From Paramyrothecium sp. XJ0827 (Eukaryota > Ascomycota > Sordariomycetes > Hypocreales > Stachybotryaceae): DNA of 64,000 bases. Positions 33,599-45,692 of this stretch are shown in pieces. A program made the position numbers and the translations under genes. A model generated the notes under the pieces. That model saw only the letters and a list, made by a program, of their open reading frames with translations, had not been told where the DNA came from and did no database searches. Location: assembly GCA_020881915.1 (NCBI GenBank), contig JAJFPB010000008.1:2294001-2358000 (forward strand), given 5' to 3'. Within the stretch, counting starts at the first letter, position 1. Each line of letters opens with the position of its first letter.

Positions 33599-34936
33599 CT
33601 TGTCGACGACCAAAGCAGGTCTTAGGGATCACGTAGCTAAATTCGAAACGTACAAGGCATTCATACCGACATGGCACTTTCTACCGATTTGTTTCAAGGA
33701 TCAAATGCTTGACTTTTTCCAATCTTCTGGGGGTTCACGACGTGACGTGTCGTGGGTGACAGGTCTAGACTCTGACGAAGCTGCACAGCCAGGAAAATGG
33801 ACCCTACAATAGGGGTTGACCAGTAGGAAATGACGGGAAGCTAACTCATGTCAGAATTAGGCTTAGTGTTCGCATTGAAGGAGCGCTCGCTCCAATGCCA
33901 AGACGCTATCACAATTTTACGGTAAATAACCTGGGGTTTTGGTTAGTCAAGCTTCTGTGCTGCCAGAATCCGAGATTGAGCTACCCTGTGGCTCGAGTCT
34001 CGGTCTAGATTTTTACGACAACATATCTTTAACAGGGCTGGGAAAAGCGTTTCGTACTTGCTAAAAATGTTTTCGTGTCTGTCACAAAGGTTGTTCTGTT
34101 GAGTCGCTTTTAGGACGTATGGATAGAACACCCAACTAATGCCTCGTTCTGGAATCCATCATGCCCAGATTTTGGAATGGAAACAGTAGGCCACATTTAT
34201 CAGCTGGACCAACAGCCATCAGAGCTGGAAAGCACATGGATCTGCATGAATCGCAACACCCATACCTGCCTCTGTTGATCACCAGTCTGTGATGGAACTC
34301 ATGTTTTCTGGAAACAAAAGCCTTTTCTGAGGTCAAGATGTTTGAAGTACCAGGTAGCTATAAACTAGTGAACTGCTAGTGAAAGTCGATAAATGCTGGT
34401 GTTGGTCATTTTCCTGGAAGGTTGAGTAGATCCCTCGAAAAGTCGGCGCCAAGGTAGACTCTATCATGGTACGTGGGACCTGTACCGCTTTAATCTGCAG
34501 AGACGATGAACCAAGGCGTACTATTCCATTCAAGGAACACTAGCACATGGGGTCCATCATCGATAACCCGCCATCACAACCTCGTCCTGCAGTGTCTTGT
34601 TTGATAGTAATCATGCTCGTAGGGTGACATCAGATTGGCTTGACCTCACTCCTCTCTTCAGACGAGATAGTTGTAGGGAATACCGTTCAATTGCCTTATC
34701 TAGTAACTAAAGTATCTCATCACTAAGTCGGTAAACCTTTTTTTCCCCCACATAACACTTATTCATCCGAGCTTGCAGAATTGACTGGTGCAAAAGCAAA
34801 CTGCTATATTCATAAAAGTTTGATTACGCGCCATTCGCTTCTAGTGGTTGTTTTGACGAAAGGAAAGCGATGTTGAAACGCAAAACCTTTCTAAGAGACA
34901 ACGAAGTTGTCCTTTTGCATAAGGCCATCCTCGACC
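33599..34936. other. gene-free region
   Basis: 1.34 kb upstream of the channel gene. Only short open frames without recognisable motifs are present. Confidence 0.5.
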
Positions 34937-35705
34937 TTACTCGAGCCACAAACGCATGCAGTTGTAGACGTTGGTGGTGAGACATCCAGCTGTGGTGGGC
35001 ATGTCAGTACATATTACGATGCGTCATCGGGAATAGTATAGGCGGCACTCACGTCCGCCAAGAACTCGGATGACGAATTGGCCGCAGGCATTGTTGCCAC
35101 TGCGGCGAGACAGGTCAAGATGCTCGTTGCTGCGAACGCTTCGTCGACCGATGCCAACGGAGAAAAGGTTGTCACCGGTGAGGTAGGCCACGTTGTAGTT
35201 GGCATTGTTGATCCTGATGACGTTACCCTGGCCTGTTTGTGAATTTTGAAGTTAGTATGATTTGTGCACAACAACGACCGTATCACTCCACCACAGAGTG
35301 CAGCTAAGAAGAACCAAGCAGCAGGTACGCACAGTTGTCACCAGTCCACTGGGTTAAGTCAATCTGAGCCGGACCAGATCCCTGACGCTTCTCGATCTTT
35401 TGAAGATCCTCCTCAGCAAGAGTGTCAAAGTCAATGTCGATCTGGGCACGAATCCAGGCATGTGCCTTGGAGCCGACCTCGGCCTCCCAGTTACCATTGA
35501 CGAGCTTGGCATCAGTGGGCATGGGACCGAAGATATCGACACCGAGGCGAGTGGCATTCACGAAAGATTCGACGTTGCCGTTGTCATCGAGGACAACAAC
35601 GGGAACAATCGTCTCACTAGCCTGGACGGATCGAACCGTTGGGGAGGCCTGGGCCATGGTGGCCAGGAGACCAATGCTGGCAACGAGGGTAGTCGAGAAG
35701 AACAT
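34937..35705 (-). CDS. small secreted pre-pro-protein with Kex2 site
   Basis: Three exons (35705-35315, 35232-35053, 34989-34937) give 207 residues. I do not recognise the family. A signal peptide (MFFSTTLVASIGLLATMAQA) is followed by a pro-segment of about 90 residues ending in KIEKR, a Kex2-type dibasic site. The mature chain of about 100 residues begins QGSGPAQIDLTQW and has four cysteines (DNC, NACGQ, GGPGC, YNC), enough for two disulfides. The first intron has two in-frame donors 27 nt apart: GTTCTT after 35315 gives four cysteines, while GTGACA after 35342 gives 198 residues and three. The first was chosen because of the even cysteine count. A secreted effector, enzyme inhibitor or antimicrobial-like protein are all possible; no function is claimed. 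Confidence 0.72.
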
Positions 35706-37137
35706 CTTTGCGAGAATGTAGGATGAGTTGAGTGGTTAAGTTGAAGTGTAGATGTAGTTGCTGGACTGCTGCTGTCTGTGGGATGATAGAAAAATCCGGA
35801 AGACAATGAGGCACAGCCTGACTTATATAGTCGAGAGATCAATCTTGAAGTCAAGCTCTTTTCGGTATTCGGCAAATCTGATGGACAATCAGTTAATGAT
35901 TCATCTGTAAAGGGCAAGTCAACCATCAACTTGCATGATGCAGCATGTCTGGATGAGGGGATCGCAAGGTAATTGCATGGGCGAAGGTCCTATCACGATG
36001 GGCCATCAATGATGCATTTTCTCGTCATCACCCGTTTAGGCGCCTGACTCTTCCAATAGATACAAATGATTATTGAATTCTTAGTTCCAGTCAAGGGCTC
36101 GATCTGTGTTCCGTTTTGGAAGGTCTTCCACTTCTTCCCTTGGTCCTTCCAAATGCCCCACGTGTGTGCCCTGATAAATTACACATGACTTATTCGATTT
36201 GGTGTAAACTGTCCATAATGGTTCCAATATTTCTAGTATTGATCAAGACGAACTTTTGAGGGGTTCGCCATGTTGTAGGGGAAGTGGATAGAACTATGCA
36301 TGAGTGCAACCTTGTTCTGACTGTGCCCACATCCGAGAACGGCATCTTTCCCACAACCGTTTGAATCAGGCCAGACGACTCGGAAAATATGGGCTTGTGC
36401 TTAAGTGAGGCGGGATCGCCAGAGACCCTGGTTCAATAATTACTCGACCGGGTCTGTGCTGCTACTTCGGAACCTCGGTGAATGTGGGCGCGAGCTCAGA
36501 ACACGGATCCCCGGCAGAAGTAATGCGGCTCCGGGAGAGGTCAAGATATCCACTCTGTGACCAAAGGAGCCATCCTTCCACATTGGAACATACGATTTGT
36601 AATTGAAATGAATACGGTGACGCATAGCATTGTTAAAGTATTCGGATACACTAAACAATATTTTGATGGTACACCGGGGTCGAAATCACGCGGACTGATG
36701 TCATCTTGACGGAGATGGATTCTATGGTGAGTCCAGACCTTCCTCGTACGAGTGCCATATCAATCCCCGATGTGCGACTGTATCCATGCTAGAATGTCAT
36801 AACTCTCCATTTGGTAATGGGATAAAGAGAGTGGGGACTAGTTGTGCGCCATGCACTGTAATGAAGACTCCTAAAAATGATGAACACACAGCTTCAAGCC
36901 CCCAGGGCCCTGAACCCGTCTCGGTTTGTGCTGAGGAACATTTGTACCGACTACACACTTTACTCAACCTTTTCACCATCGGGCTCAGTCTGATGAGTAA
37001 GTGTGTGTCCAATGCGGCTCTCGGTGTCGGAAACATCCCGCTTGCGTTTGCTTTGACGCAAAGAGGACCCCAATTTATGTTCACGATTGAACCAAAACTC
37101 GCGGAATCGTTGGTATTGATCCTGAAGCTCACTGATA
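35706..37137. other. gene-free region
   Basis: 1.43 kb between the small secreted protein gene and the decayed gene. Overlapping short frames on both strands at 36786-37277 show no motif. Confidence 0.5.
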
Positions 37138-39825
37138 TCATGAAAAAGACTCTTTCAGGTCAGAGTAGACACCAAGATTTACATCCCAGTCAACCTGAGC
37201 ATCATATTCGTGGTCTACATTTAGTTGGCAATGAGAGCATTCATTCGAAAGGGGATACAGTTTGGCTGCGTGATTGATTTTCGTCCAGATCTCTTTGCTG
37301 GACAGTTTTTGCAATCCCCTCGATAAGCCACCTAGAACGAGACTTTGCCTTCTTCGGTGCTTATACCTTTCGATTATGAATTCGATACATTTCGAGCATG
37401 TATTGGTATGTAGCATGGCTGCGCAGTTGGGGCAGCAGACTGTACCGTTGTCCTTTCGTTCTTGGGCGACGGTTCTCCAATGGTTGAGTTCCTTGGTGAT
37501 GAGTTTATATGTAATAAACATTCTTTGGTACCGGTCACGTATCCACAGAGACGTATCTCGAGTATCCAGCCAAGAAGAAACGTTCCGCAGATAGACGTGC
37601 GTGCCATCGCCATCAGGTAAGCGTGCAGACCCTTTCGCCACTGGGGGCTCGGACCCCAGTGTCTTGAGGAGATGCAAAAAGTCAAAGCTCCGGCTGAAAA
37701 CACCATAAGAGTCCTTTATATTCCATAAACGATGTTCCCAATTGGCACGTTTCGTTGCTCCGGAGAAACTTGGGCTGGGGGTGCCTCTGGTTGTGTGATA
37801 TATATCTCGAGTTTCGAAGTTGTCTTTACTGTTTTCGCCAATGCTTGATGTGGTGGTATGCTTGGCTCTCCGTCGGTTAGTTAGACACATAATGTAGGTT
37901 CATGCTTGGCAGCGTGATCATTCATATTATGTGTCGCATAGATCAGGACACAACCATCTTCCGATGTCTGTAAGTCCAGACCTCCATGGGCGGAAGGCAC
38001 ATTCAGTGGCTTAGCATCGGAATTGAGTAAATGCTGCTGCTCATACCTCCTTGAGACCCTTAGGAACGATTCTTCCGGTTCCAACACCCCCCTTTTAGTC
38101 GAAGTGTAGAAAAATTGCACAAGACCGCGCAATAAGCCTGATTTAAACTCGAAAGTAAGAGAGTGATCACCCCAGGCATCGCTTTCTGTAACAAGTCTGA
38201 CAGTTGTGCGAAGAATAGCAGCGTACGTGACTTGTCGAGGTGATCCAGCTCGAAGTTGCGCCACCAGACCTTGAAGCGTTGGCGCGTCATAGGATCTGAT
38301 CAGTGCGTGCTTTTCTATCCTTTTCAAGCCAGAGGCGGCTACGACGGCATCCCAGGCGTTGTCCTCAATGGCAACAATAGTCAATTCGCGAATCTGGTGC
38401 CATTTGACCGACAAGTACGTTGTGTACGACAATACCATCCGGAAATGGCCCCCAGCAAACGAATGGCGGGGATGTAAGGGCCTCGCAGATTGTCGAGAGT
38501 TTCCCGTCCATTCCTCCTCGATTTTGCTTAGTGTTTGCAAGTCTACCAAAATAGAGTTGTCCATTTCTCCCAAAATGGCGCGACAGATCGATTCGACCTG
38601 TGCTTGTGCTGTTGATTTGATAAGTGTCCCCACATTGTCCGCAGTAATGAACAGACAGTAGTATCTGGATTCCATAAACGCTGCATGGCGGATCGCTCCA
38701 ACGCCCGAATCTAATTCCAAGAAGGTTTGATGTAAAGCTTGGTAGTCACCATCGTCTTGCTCGATCTGTAACGATTGGTCTAATGTATCGATTCGGCTGA
38801 CGGTATTGATAGCAGTGTCCGTGATGCTAGCAATTTCGCTGTCGCCATAGGTCACAAGTTTCAGTGCTCGAATGATATCGGCTTGATAAACATCACGGGC
38901 CCAATCGAATACTAAATCGACCAGCAAAAGAAGCTGCAAAGCTCCGTCACGGATCTTGATGCAGCCACGCCACATATCGAAGACTCTCTGGACATGGTTC
39001 ATCACAGAATAAAAAGCCAAAACCCCTTCGCATGGTTTGGAATTCTCACGTAGATAGTTTCCCCAGCGGCATTGCGCTTTGGTAGATGCTCCTCCGTATA
39101 GGCCGCACATAGCCGCCAATCCTCTCCCTTGTTTAAAAGAAACTACACGAAAGGCACTGCGGTATAGTCGGAGCGTAGTCTTGCCGCGGAGAAGAGCCGC
39201 TGTTGAGTTTCGAGGAATTTTCTGATTGAGAATGCGTCTGTATGTCGATGCCGCTCCACTCATTTGAACTCCCTTTCTTAGCCTCAAGTACGAGGAAAGG
39301 GAAAAGTTGAGCATCACCCTGCGCATCCATTGGTTGATCCATGAACTTCCAATTCCTCGTTTCGTAGACTTGTTCGTTGTCTAAACCAACCTGCAATGAC
39401 TGTACATTATAAAGCATAAGTTCAATATTCCGGGTCTCACGAAGGCCGTATACCCGATCGGGCCTTTCTCTCTTCCCCAAGTCCTTGGTAATCTGGGGGT
39501 CATGATGCATCTCTTCGTCGGCCCTAAAGTTGAATATCCGGTTCAAGCCAATAGCTTCAAGACTAGAAGCACAGTAAGAAATTGCTGTAATGGTAAAGCT
39601 CGTACTACTGCACTTACTTATCGATGAAGCGTCTGTTTCTCGGGCAGCGGCATAATTGTCGAGTCTATTGGCGAGTCTGCAGAGCCGTCGCAGCAGCAGA
39701 GGCTGTCTCGTCCCGCTTCGCCTCGATTTCCGAACGCTACACTCGCCCTCGGCAGTTCGGGCGGTGGGAGTGTTAGCATACTTCTGCAGGGTTATGCTTG
39801 CTTTGGGGGCATGACTTGCTAACAA
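37138..39825 (-). pseudogene. decayed gene of a fungal PD-(D/E)XK nuclease-like family
   Basis: Three long frames follow one another on the minus strand. The first (from 39825 down) contains RPDRVYGLRETRNIELM and FPFLVLEAKKG, the latter with the E-x-K end of a PD-(D/E)XK-like core found in large uncharacterised fungal proteins. Near 39233 one base seems to be missing: the expected continuation (FSIRKFLETQQRLFSAA) is in another frame. That frame then meets TAG at 39143-39145, where Trp (TGG) is expected before FLLNKGEDWRL. Near 39011-39015, at a run of five A, the frame shifts again into the long stretch with CIKIRDGALQLLLLVDLVFDW. The last part (37138-37890) has CCPNC...CSKC and CSHC, a possible zinc ribbon. 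No in-frame ATG opens the first frame. The gene looks inactivated, although sequencing errors could mimic part of this. Confidence 0.65.
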
Positions 39826-41238
39826 ACTTCTGACGACAACCTGCTTAGTATGAATGGCTCACAGGCATGGCGCCAGCTACTCTTACTTCGGAACTCGAGA
39901 CGCTGAGCTATTTCTACTAGCACTTTTGCGTGACCCTTTCTTTCCGCCTTCCACGGCTGGTTTCGTGAGATCTCGGGACTCGAAGCGTAGGCATCGTATT
40001 TCTGTCCCCCCAGCTCTCTGGCGACATCTAGTGTCTTGCTATAATAGCCTGGCCATTCTGAGGCTTAGACCGCACCGGCAAACTCGATTCGATACTTGCA
40101 ACAAAGAAATTTCTTCTTCGCGGCTTCGTCTTTGGGAAATGGCATCCTGAGACAACAGAGGACCCTGTTACGCGGTTCCCTTGGTATTCTTTCAGGCGAC
40201 AGATACAAGTGGTTCGTGTCACTTAGTTATTGTGAATTTCCCCTTACAAGGAATCAGGGTGGGTGCGTGGCCAAGGTACTTGTTGGTTGAGCGAGCACAG
40301 AACATCAATGCGGCTGTGCTGCTGCGCCCCATGCAACTCACACAGTTTCTTCAAATGCAACACAACGGCCCCTAATGAAACGTCTTGAAATGACAAACCT
40401 CAGTTACGTTCTTGTTCATCGCCAGCCTGCATATTGCCCTGAGCCGGTTTCTGTACTCAGGATAGCCAAAAGCGAAATTTATGATTTGTATTTGAAGACT
40501 GCGAGCGAAAAGAACCAGCCTGTTGCGTAGCTTGGTACGTCATCGTTTCTATGTCCCGACCCAAAAAGATTAGCTATTGGAGCAGAGCAGAATAGAATTG
40601 AGGCTTAAATCCATCAATGGCGAGGGTGAGTGCGTTCCATAGATGCTAGCGTCTGTGGGACGGCTCAATTCAAGGCTGTCCATTGGACCCGATGCTGCTC
40701 TATCGTGGGTCGGCTGAGTCGGAGTGGTAATGAGTCTGCCTGGCTAGAAGATCATAGCATACACGTGCAGACCAAACAAGCGCCGATGTTTCATAGAGAT
40801 GATTTCGGGCTATTCAGGATGAAAGAAGTCCTTCATAGCCATCATTCTTAGCTTGGTTTACGCAATGCTTCTTCAACGAGAAGCACCCGAGAGTATTCAT
40901 TCAAATCGCACGCAGGCCAGTATTGAGGAACGACAAGGACTGTCGGCCGCTCGATGCAAGATGTTGGTTGTGCGCATTTGTTCCCAATCCGGGGATTTAA
41001 ATCTCACACTCTATTTAAAGCACCGTTACCCCATGTTTCATACGTCTTACCGTCCGTGCCAAATATGGTTGGCTGGGCCCAGACATGAGTTTGAGCCGCA
41101 GTAGAGAAACAAAATAAAAGGGGGATCGCCTTCATGCGACGAACTCAGATTTTCTTTGCTTTCTTAGAACAACAAATTCTGTTTCTTAAACCTTTCGCAC
41201 CTATTTACTTCGTTTCGTGGCCTTTGCAAACACTCAAT
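39826..41238. other. gene-free region
   Basis: 1.41 kb. Short open frames only; no motif was recognised. Confidence 0.5.
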
Positions 41239-41784
41239 ATGCATTGCACCGCTCTTTTTGCCACAGTGCTCGTCACTGGAACCCTGGTACACGCATATGC
41301 TCTGGACGCCGCCCAACCGACTGCTGTCGTTCGACGCGAAGAGAGTCTTTCTTCACAACGTAGCTGTCTCAACAGCTTGTCATCAAAAGCAATGCAGACG
41401 CCATTTCCCAGCAACACCGTTATCGATGACACGTTGTTGTTGGTGGATGGAGCGTGTACGGCCCAGCTGCCTGCCTCACTTAGTTCTGATTACGACAACT
41501 ACGCGGCTGAGGTCACGCAGTGGGCGGAGAATTTGCGGAACGTATTTAATGAGATGACGAGCTGTGGTGCCGAAAGAACGACGGTGGCGTTGCCTTTGAT
41601 CGACCCATGTACCGATGGAACGGCCGTCATTTTTACTGCTGATTCTGGCGAGGAATCTACCAAAACCTACGATCCATTGCCGATTCCCACTCAGATCATC
41701 ATCGGCGCTGCGTCTCGCAACGGTGGGACGATTTGCCTTAGTTTTGCTCTGGCAGGGCTTGTCGCTGCTGTCATGGCTCTATGA
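41239..41784 (+). CDS. predicted GPI-anchored cysteine-containing surface protein
   Basis: One exon, 181 residues from ATG 41239. Translation from the upstream in-frame ATG at 41134 would bury the signal peptide, so the internal ATG, which starts MHCTALFATVLVTGTLVHAYA, was chosen. The mature part has four cysteines (RSCLN, DGACT, TSCGA, DPCTDG) and is Ser/Thr-rich. The end has a small-residue site (GAASRNGG) followed by a hydrophobic tail (LSFALAGLVAAVMAL), the pattern of a GPI-anchor signal. The cysteine arrangement recalls proteins annotated as infection-structure-specific in plant-associated Sordariomycetes, but this resemblance is weak. The protein is likely at the plasma membrane or cell wall. 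Confidence 0.72.
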   Translation: MHCTALFATVLVTGTLVHAYALDAAQPTAVVRREESLSSQRSCLNSLSSKAMQTPFPSNTVIDDTLLLVDGACTAQLPASLSSDYDNYAAEVTQWAENLRNVFNEMTSCGAERTTVALPLIDPCTDGTAVIFTADSGEESTKTYDPLPIPTQIIIGAASRNGGTICLSFALAGLVAAVMAL

Positions 41785-42501
41785 TCTTGTTGTTCTAGGG
41801 ATGCCAATAGCACGACCTTGTGTTTTATCGAGCATCCGCCGGTCACTTGGTGTTTACGCGATGGAGTACATTTTGCGCATTTCTGTCTGATTACGGAGTT
41901 GCATTGTGTGCATGAAGCGTGCCAAGGCATTTGTCGAACATATCATGTTCTGCGATTTTATGGCTGCTAAATTAGAATTGGGTTTCCGACCGAAGGTGAT
42001 TCCGGGAAGGGTCTGTCCAAGGTCACAGGGCTTTCAGCCTTCTTGGGGATAGGGCCGAGAGAGGGAAATTGCTGTTGGGATATTCATTAGATTCCCAATT
42101 CAAGAATTTGAAAGCCTGGCCAATGAACTGATAGGGATGCAATACAAACAGCACGATAATTATATGATGTTTCAATTCTATGTTCAATCCTGTTGCCTTC
42201 CGGTTTATGTGGGGAGGGATACTCTTGTGGGCTGGATGCTACGGCAGTGCAACAATGCGCACATCGTTTCTGATGTAAGACGCGCCGCTGGGCAGAGCAA
42301 TGACCACTTCAGCTATTCTTTATATAGCACAGTAATCCCTGTCCTCCCTCGAACCCCCTGGTCAGAAAGTCACCAGAAGCTGCTAGCGTCTCGCCAGATG
42401 CGCCAGACGCAAAGACGTGAAACCTTTTAGTTTCGTCTACCTCCACGTATCCAAACCAACATCACAAGTAACTTGGGATTCGAAAAAGAAAGGCTGACAA
42501 C
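41785..42501. other. intergenic region
   Basis: 717 bp between two genes on the + strand. No gene or motif was recognised. Confidence 0.5.
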
Positions 42502-45033
42502 ATGCCAAGGTATCCGGGAATCGATAACGAACTGAAATGTCGCACCCACAACGTGCCCCAAGGTCTTGGGTATCAGATCTACGACATATGTGGTAGTGAA
42601 GATGAGACAGTCCTACCTTTAAGGGAAATGTTCATGATGACTTTGATGGATCGCCTAGCGGACAAACCTGATTGGCACAAGAAGGTGTTTGACGAGAGTA
42701 TCGTTGCGAAATGGCGGGAGGAGGCCCTGGCACAATCGGAGAAACCGCTCTTTGATGAGATTGTTTCCAAAGGGAACAAAGCTACTTCAAATGAGGCTGA
42801 TTCCAATGTCAACACCCCGGAGGGAGGTGCTGGCTTACAACACGTCAAGAATCAAAAAGAACGGCTGCCCTTTCCGCGATGTCGCATTGTTTCCGCGAGA
42901 ACCTTTGACTATGTACGCGCTCATGATTGCGACGACTTGAATGATTGCATTTTTGCTCACCGATTTCTCAGTGCATCCGTGAGCTTAGAGCGAAAGCGAT
43001 CCATTTCGAGCGCACAGGATTGGTACCGACGCTAGATGCCACCGGACGAGCAGTCGTGAAGTCCGACACCACCGTTGACCAAGATCTCAAGTCACGATTA
43101 AGGGAGGGGTTTGAGCAGCTGCGAGCCGATCAAGCGGCATCTCCTTCAGGCATTGATTGGCACCCGGATACAAATGATATGGTTCAGGACCTTGTGCACC
43201 CTTCACTCTACCCCTTCTGTTACAGTGAGTTCATGAGACTTCTGATACTGTCCCTATGGCCAATACTCATAGCGAATACCCTTCAGAAACGTCTTACTTC
43301 ATCAAGGACGAGGTTGTGGGAGTAGAAGACGCCGTCGAGAAGTGGGCGGGCAAGGGTGATCCATCGCCAATGTTGATTAGCGACTCTAGGCCGCATGGCA
43401 TGAATGGTTCTTTCTTTGAAGGCACTGGGAGGAATTTCAGTCCTGTCCCGGCTAATGCGTGGTCAGAAGATTATCAATGGCTACCAGCAAATATGATGTT
43501 CCAGGAAGATGGCTCGGTAAGCTTCACAAGTTACGTTAACAACCTTCATCCGGGCAGGTACGCGCACGTCTACCGCGCTTTGGAAGAACTCATTAATCTG
43601 GCCATTCCGGCCTGGGACCAAGTTCTGCATTGCGCAAGGCAAAATTCCCGCTTCAGCACACCAAGAGAAGCAGAGTCACTCTCCCATTTGGCCCATGATG
43701 CATTGCCGACCTGACTAACCCCCGGATAGTGACGAGTCAACAAAGGGTATCTGGGAGCCTTTCAATGCAGACTTGGTTGCAAGATGCCTCTTTGAGCCAG
43801 ATGCCGACGACATGGAATCTCTCAAAGACATCTACTGGTGGTTCGTCGTGGATGAGAACGAAGAACCAAAGTATGACCAATCCACACCGTGGGCTGAAGC
43901 GCGCGACGACGCCATCAAGCAATGGAAATGGAACAACATCCGAGACGCCATCTACCCCGAGCCCGATGTGGAAGACACAGTGGACTATGGGGGTTCGCAA
44001 AGCATCCGAGAAATCTTCAACGCTACGGGACTTCAAGTCATTGTTAAAATGGCACGCATCGAGCTGACACCCGAGAAGCCCGACTTCCCGGCTGGTGGAT
44101 GGCATGTGAGTGCAGGCCTATTTATCACCACTCTGGGGAAGCGGCTGACAAACCTAGCTCGAAGGTATGATGAATGATCGCATTTGTGCGACCGCGCTTT
44201 ACTACCTCGACTGCGAGAACATCACGACCAGCTCTCTGGCGTTTCGTACAACGCTCGAACCGGAGCAGCGGGACCTCCGTTACACACACGGCCAGGATGC
44301 GTATAACTGGTTAGAGCGGGTATACGGGACGGAATTCAAGGAGGAGCACAGTGTGCAATATTACGGCCGCGTCGAGACGCGAGAAGGCCGTATGCTAGCC
44401 TCCCCCAATGCTTTGTAGGTTGTACTATTGTCACATATCGTACCTGAAGCTTTAGCTGACCACCATCTTAGCCAGCACCGTGTTTCGCCGTTTAGCTTGA
44501 AGGACCGCAGTAAGCCGGGCCATCGTTCGTTCATCGCCTTGTGGTACGTTCTCTTACTTGCCTCGTGAACTCTCACCACGTCCAATGTTCAACCGTTCCT
44601 TTGATGCCGTTCAGGACTAACTTACTGTCTCGGTAGGCTCGTGGACCCTACCCAACGCATCATATCCACAGCCAACGTGCCCCCTCAGCAGCTTAGTTGG
44701 TGGGCCGACGCTGTCTTTGGAGCACCGGACCCAGATCGTGGTCTCGCACCTGTATCACCAGAGGTAATATCCATGTTGCTAAACACTCAGAGGAATCCCG
44801 AGGGTATGAGAGAAGAACTTGAAAAGAGGGTTATCGCATCTCCTGGCGAGACGAGGCTTCCACCCGAGCTTATGGACCTCATCCACATAGAAGCAGACCA
44901 AGCTCTCGGTGGACTAATGAGCCTTGAAGAAGCCAAGGAGCACAGACTTCGGCTGATGAGAGAAAGAACCACGTACGAGTCGAAGATCGAGTGTTTTGAC
45001 AACGTTGGGAGGTATAATTTCTGCGAACATTAG
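42502..45033 (+). CDS. DUF4246 family protein
   Basis: Seven exons (42502-42912, 42972-43224, 43287-43674, 43730-44105, 44158-44414, 44472-44543, 44637-45033) give 717 residues in frame. Signatures of DUF4246: LRAKAIHFERTG, VHPSLYPFCYKTSYF, the stretch from DLVARCLFEPD through GGWHLEGMMNDRICAT to YYLDCENIT, and FQHRVSPFSLKDRSKPGHR followed by LVDPTQRIIST. The H...D...H-like arrangement (WHLEG, QHRV) suggests a double-stranded beta-helix oxygenase fold, which is an inference. The biological role of this common fungal family is unknown. The intron at 43675 uses GTCACT as donor; an alternative GC donor at 43639 also keeps frame and would remove 12 residues. Confidence 0.88.
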
Positions 45034-45692
45034 TGCTTGCGGGAACATCAAAGTATATACTGCATAATAAGGAGATCAATGGCTGCCTTCGTGAACACCG
45101 TACCAGATGTCTCATTGCGGTCGGAAACTCATCCCGGCGTATAGCCATAGAAGACAGGGAACATCTTTAATCCATCGCTACTATGACACCTGGTGAGACG
45201 AATCAAACTCGGACTGGAATAGAAGCTAGATGAGACTGAACTGTCTGGCGGGATCTTAGCATGAGAGCCAGGTAGTAATGCCAAAGCCACCAGCAACCGC
45301 CTCACTCAATTGTTCGCGATCATTTGTTCCGCTAAGAGACATCGTGTTATGATTGGGTGGATAAGAAATGCAACTTGCCCTAACTACCCTACAGCTAGAA
45401 GACTAGCCTGGGGAACTTGTAGAATTCTTGTATATATAGAAGGGACATCAGCTTCCTATCAGAATGTCAGGCACGAATTTTACATCTTCTCACCAGGATT
45501 CAAATTTCACTAGGTTCAGTGACCCCATCGGGCCATTGGGGTAGGTATTAGGATGTTTTTCAGTTGAATCTTAATATATTCAGTGAAGTAATCTAGATCT
45601 ACTAAGCCAGGCACGCTCACAAATCAAGTCAAGTACGCAAACTCCGCGGCCATGGCCTCATTATGCATATAGAAACAGGACAGAAAACCACG
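45034..45692. other. convergent intergenic spacer
   Basis: 659 bp between the DUF4246 and receptor genes. No gene or motif was recognised. Confidence 0.5.

Noticed and set aside
36786..37277. 163-codon frame on the + strand
   Set aside because: It overlaps other frames on the minus strand, has no motif or intron structure, and runs into the decayed gene.
43639..43729. GC-AG intron in the DUF4246 gene
   Set aside because: A GT donor at 43675 with the same acceptor keeps frame and gives a typical 55-nt intron, so the rare donor is not needed.
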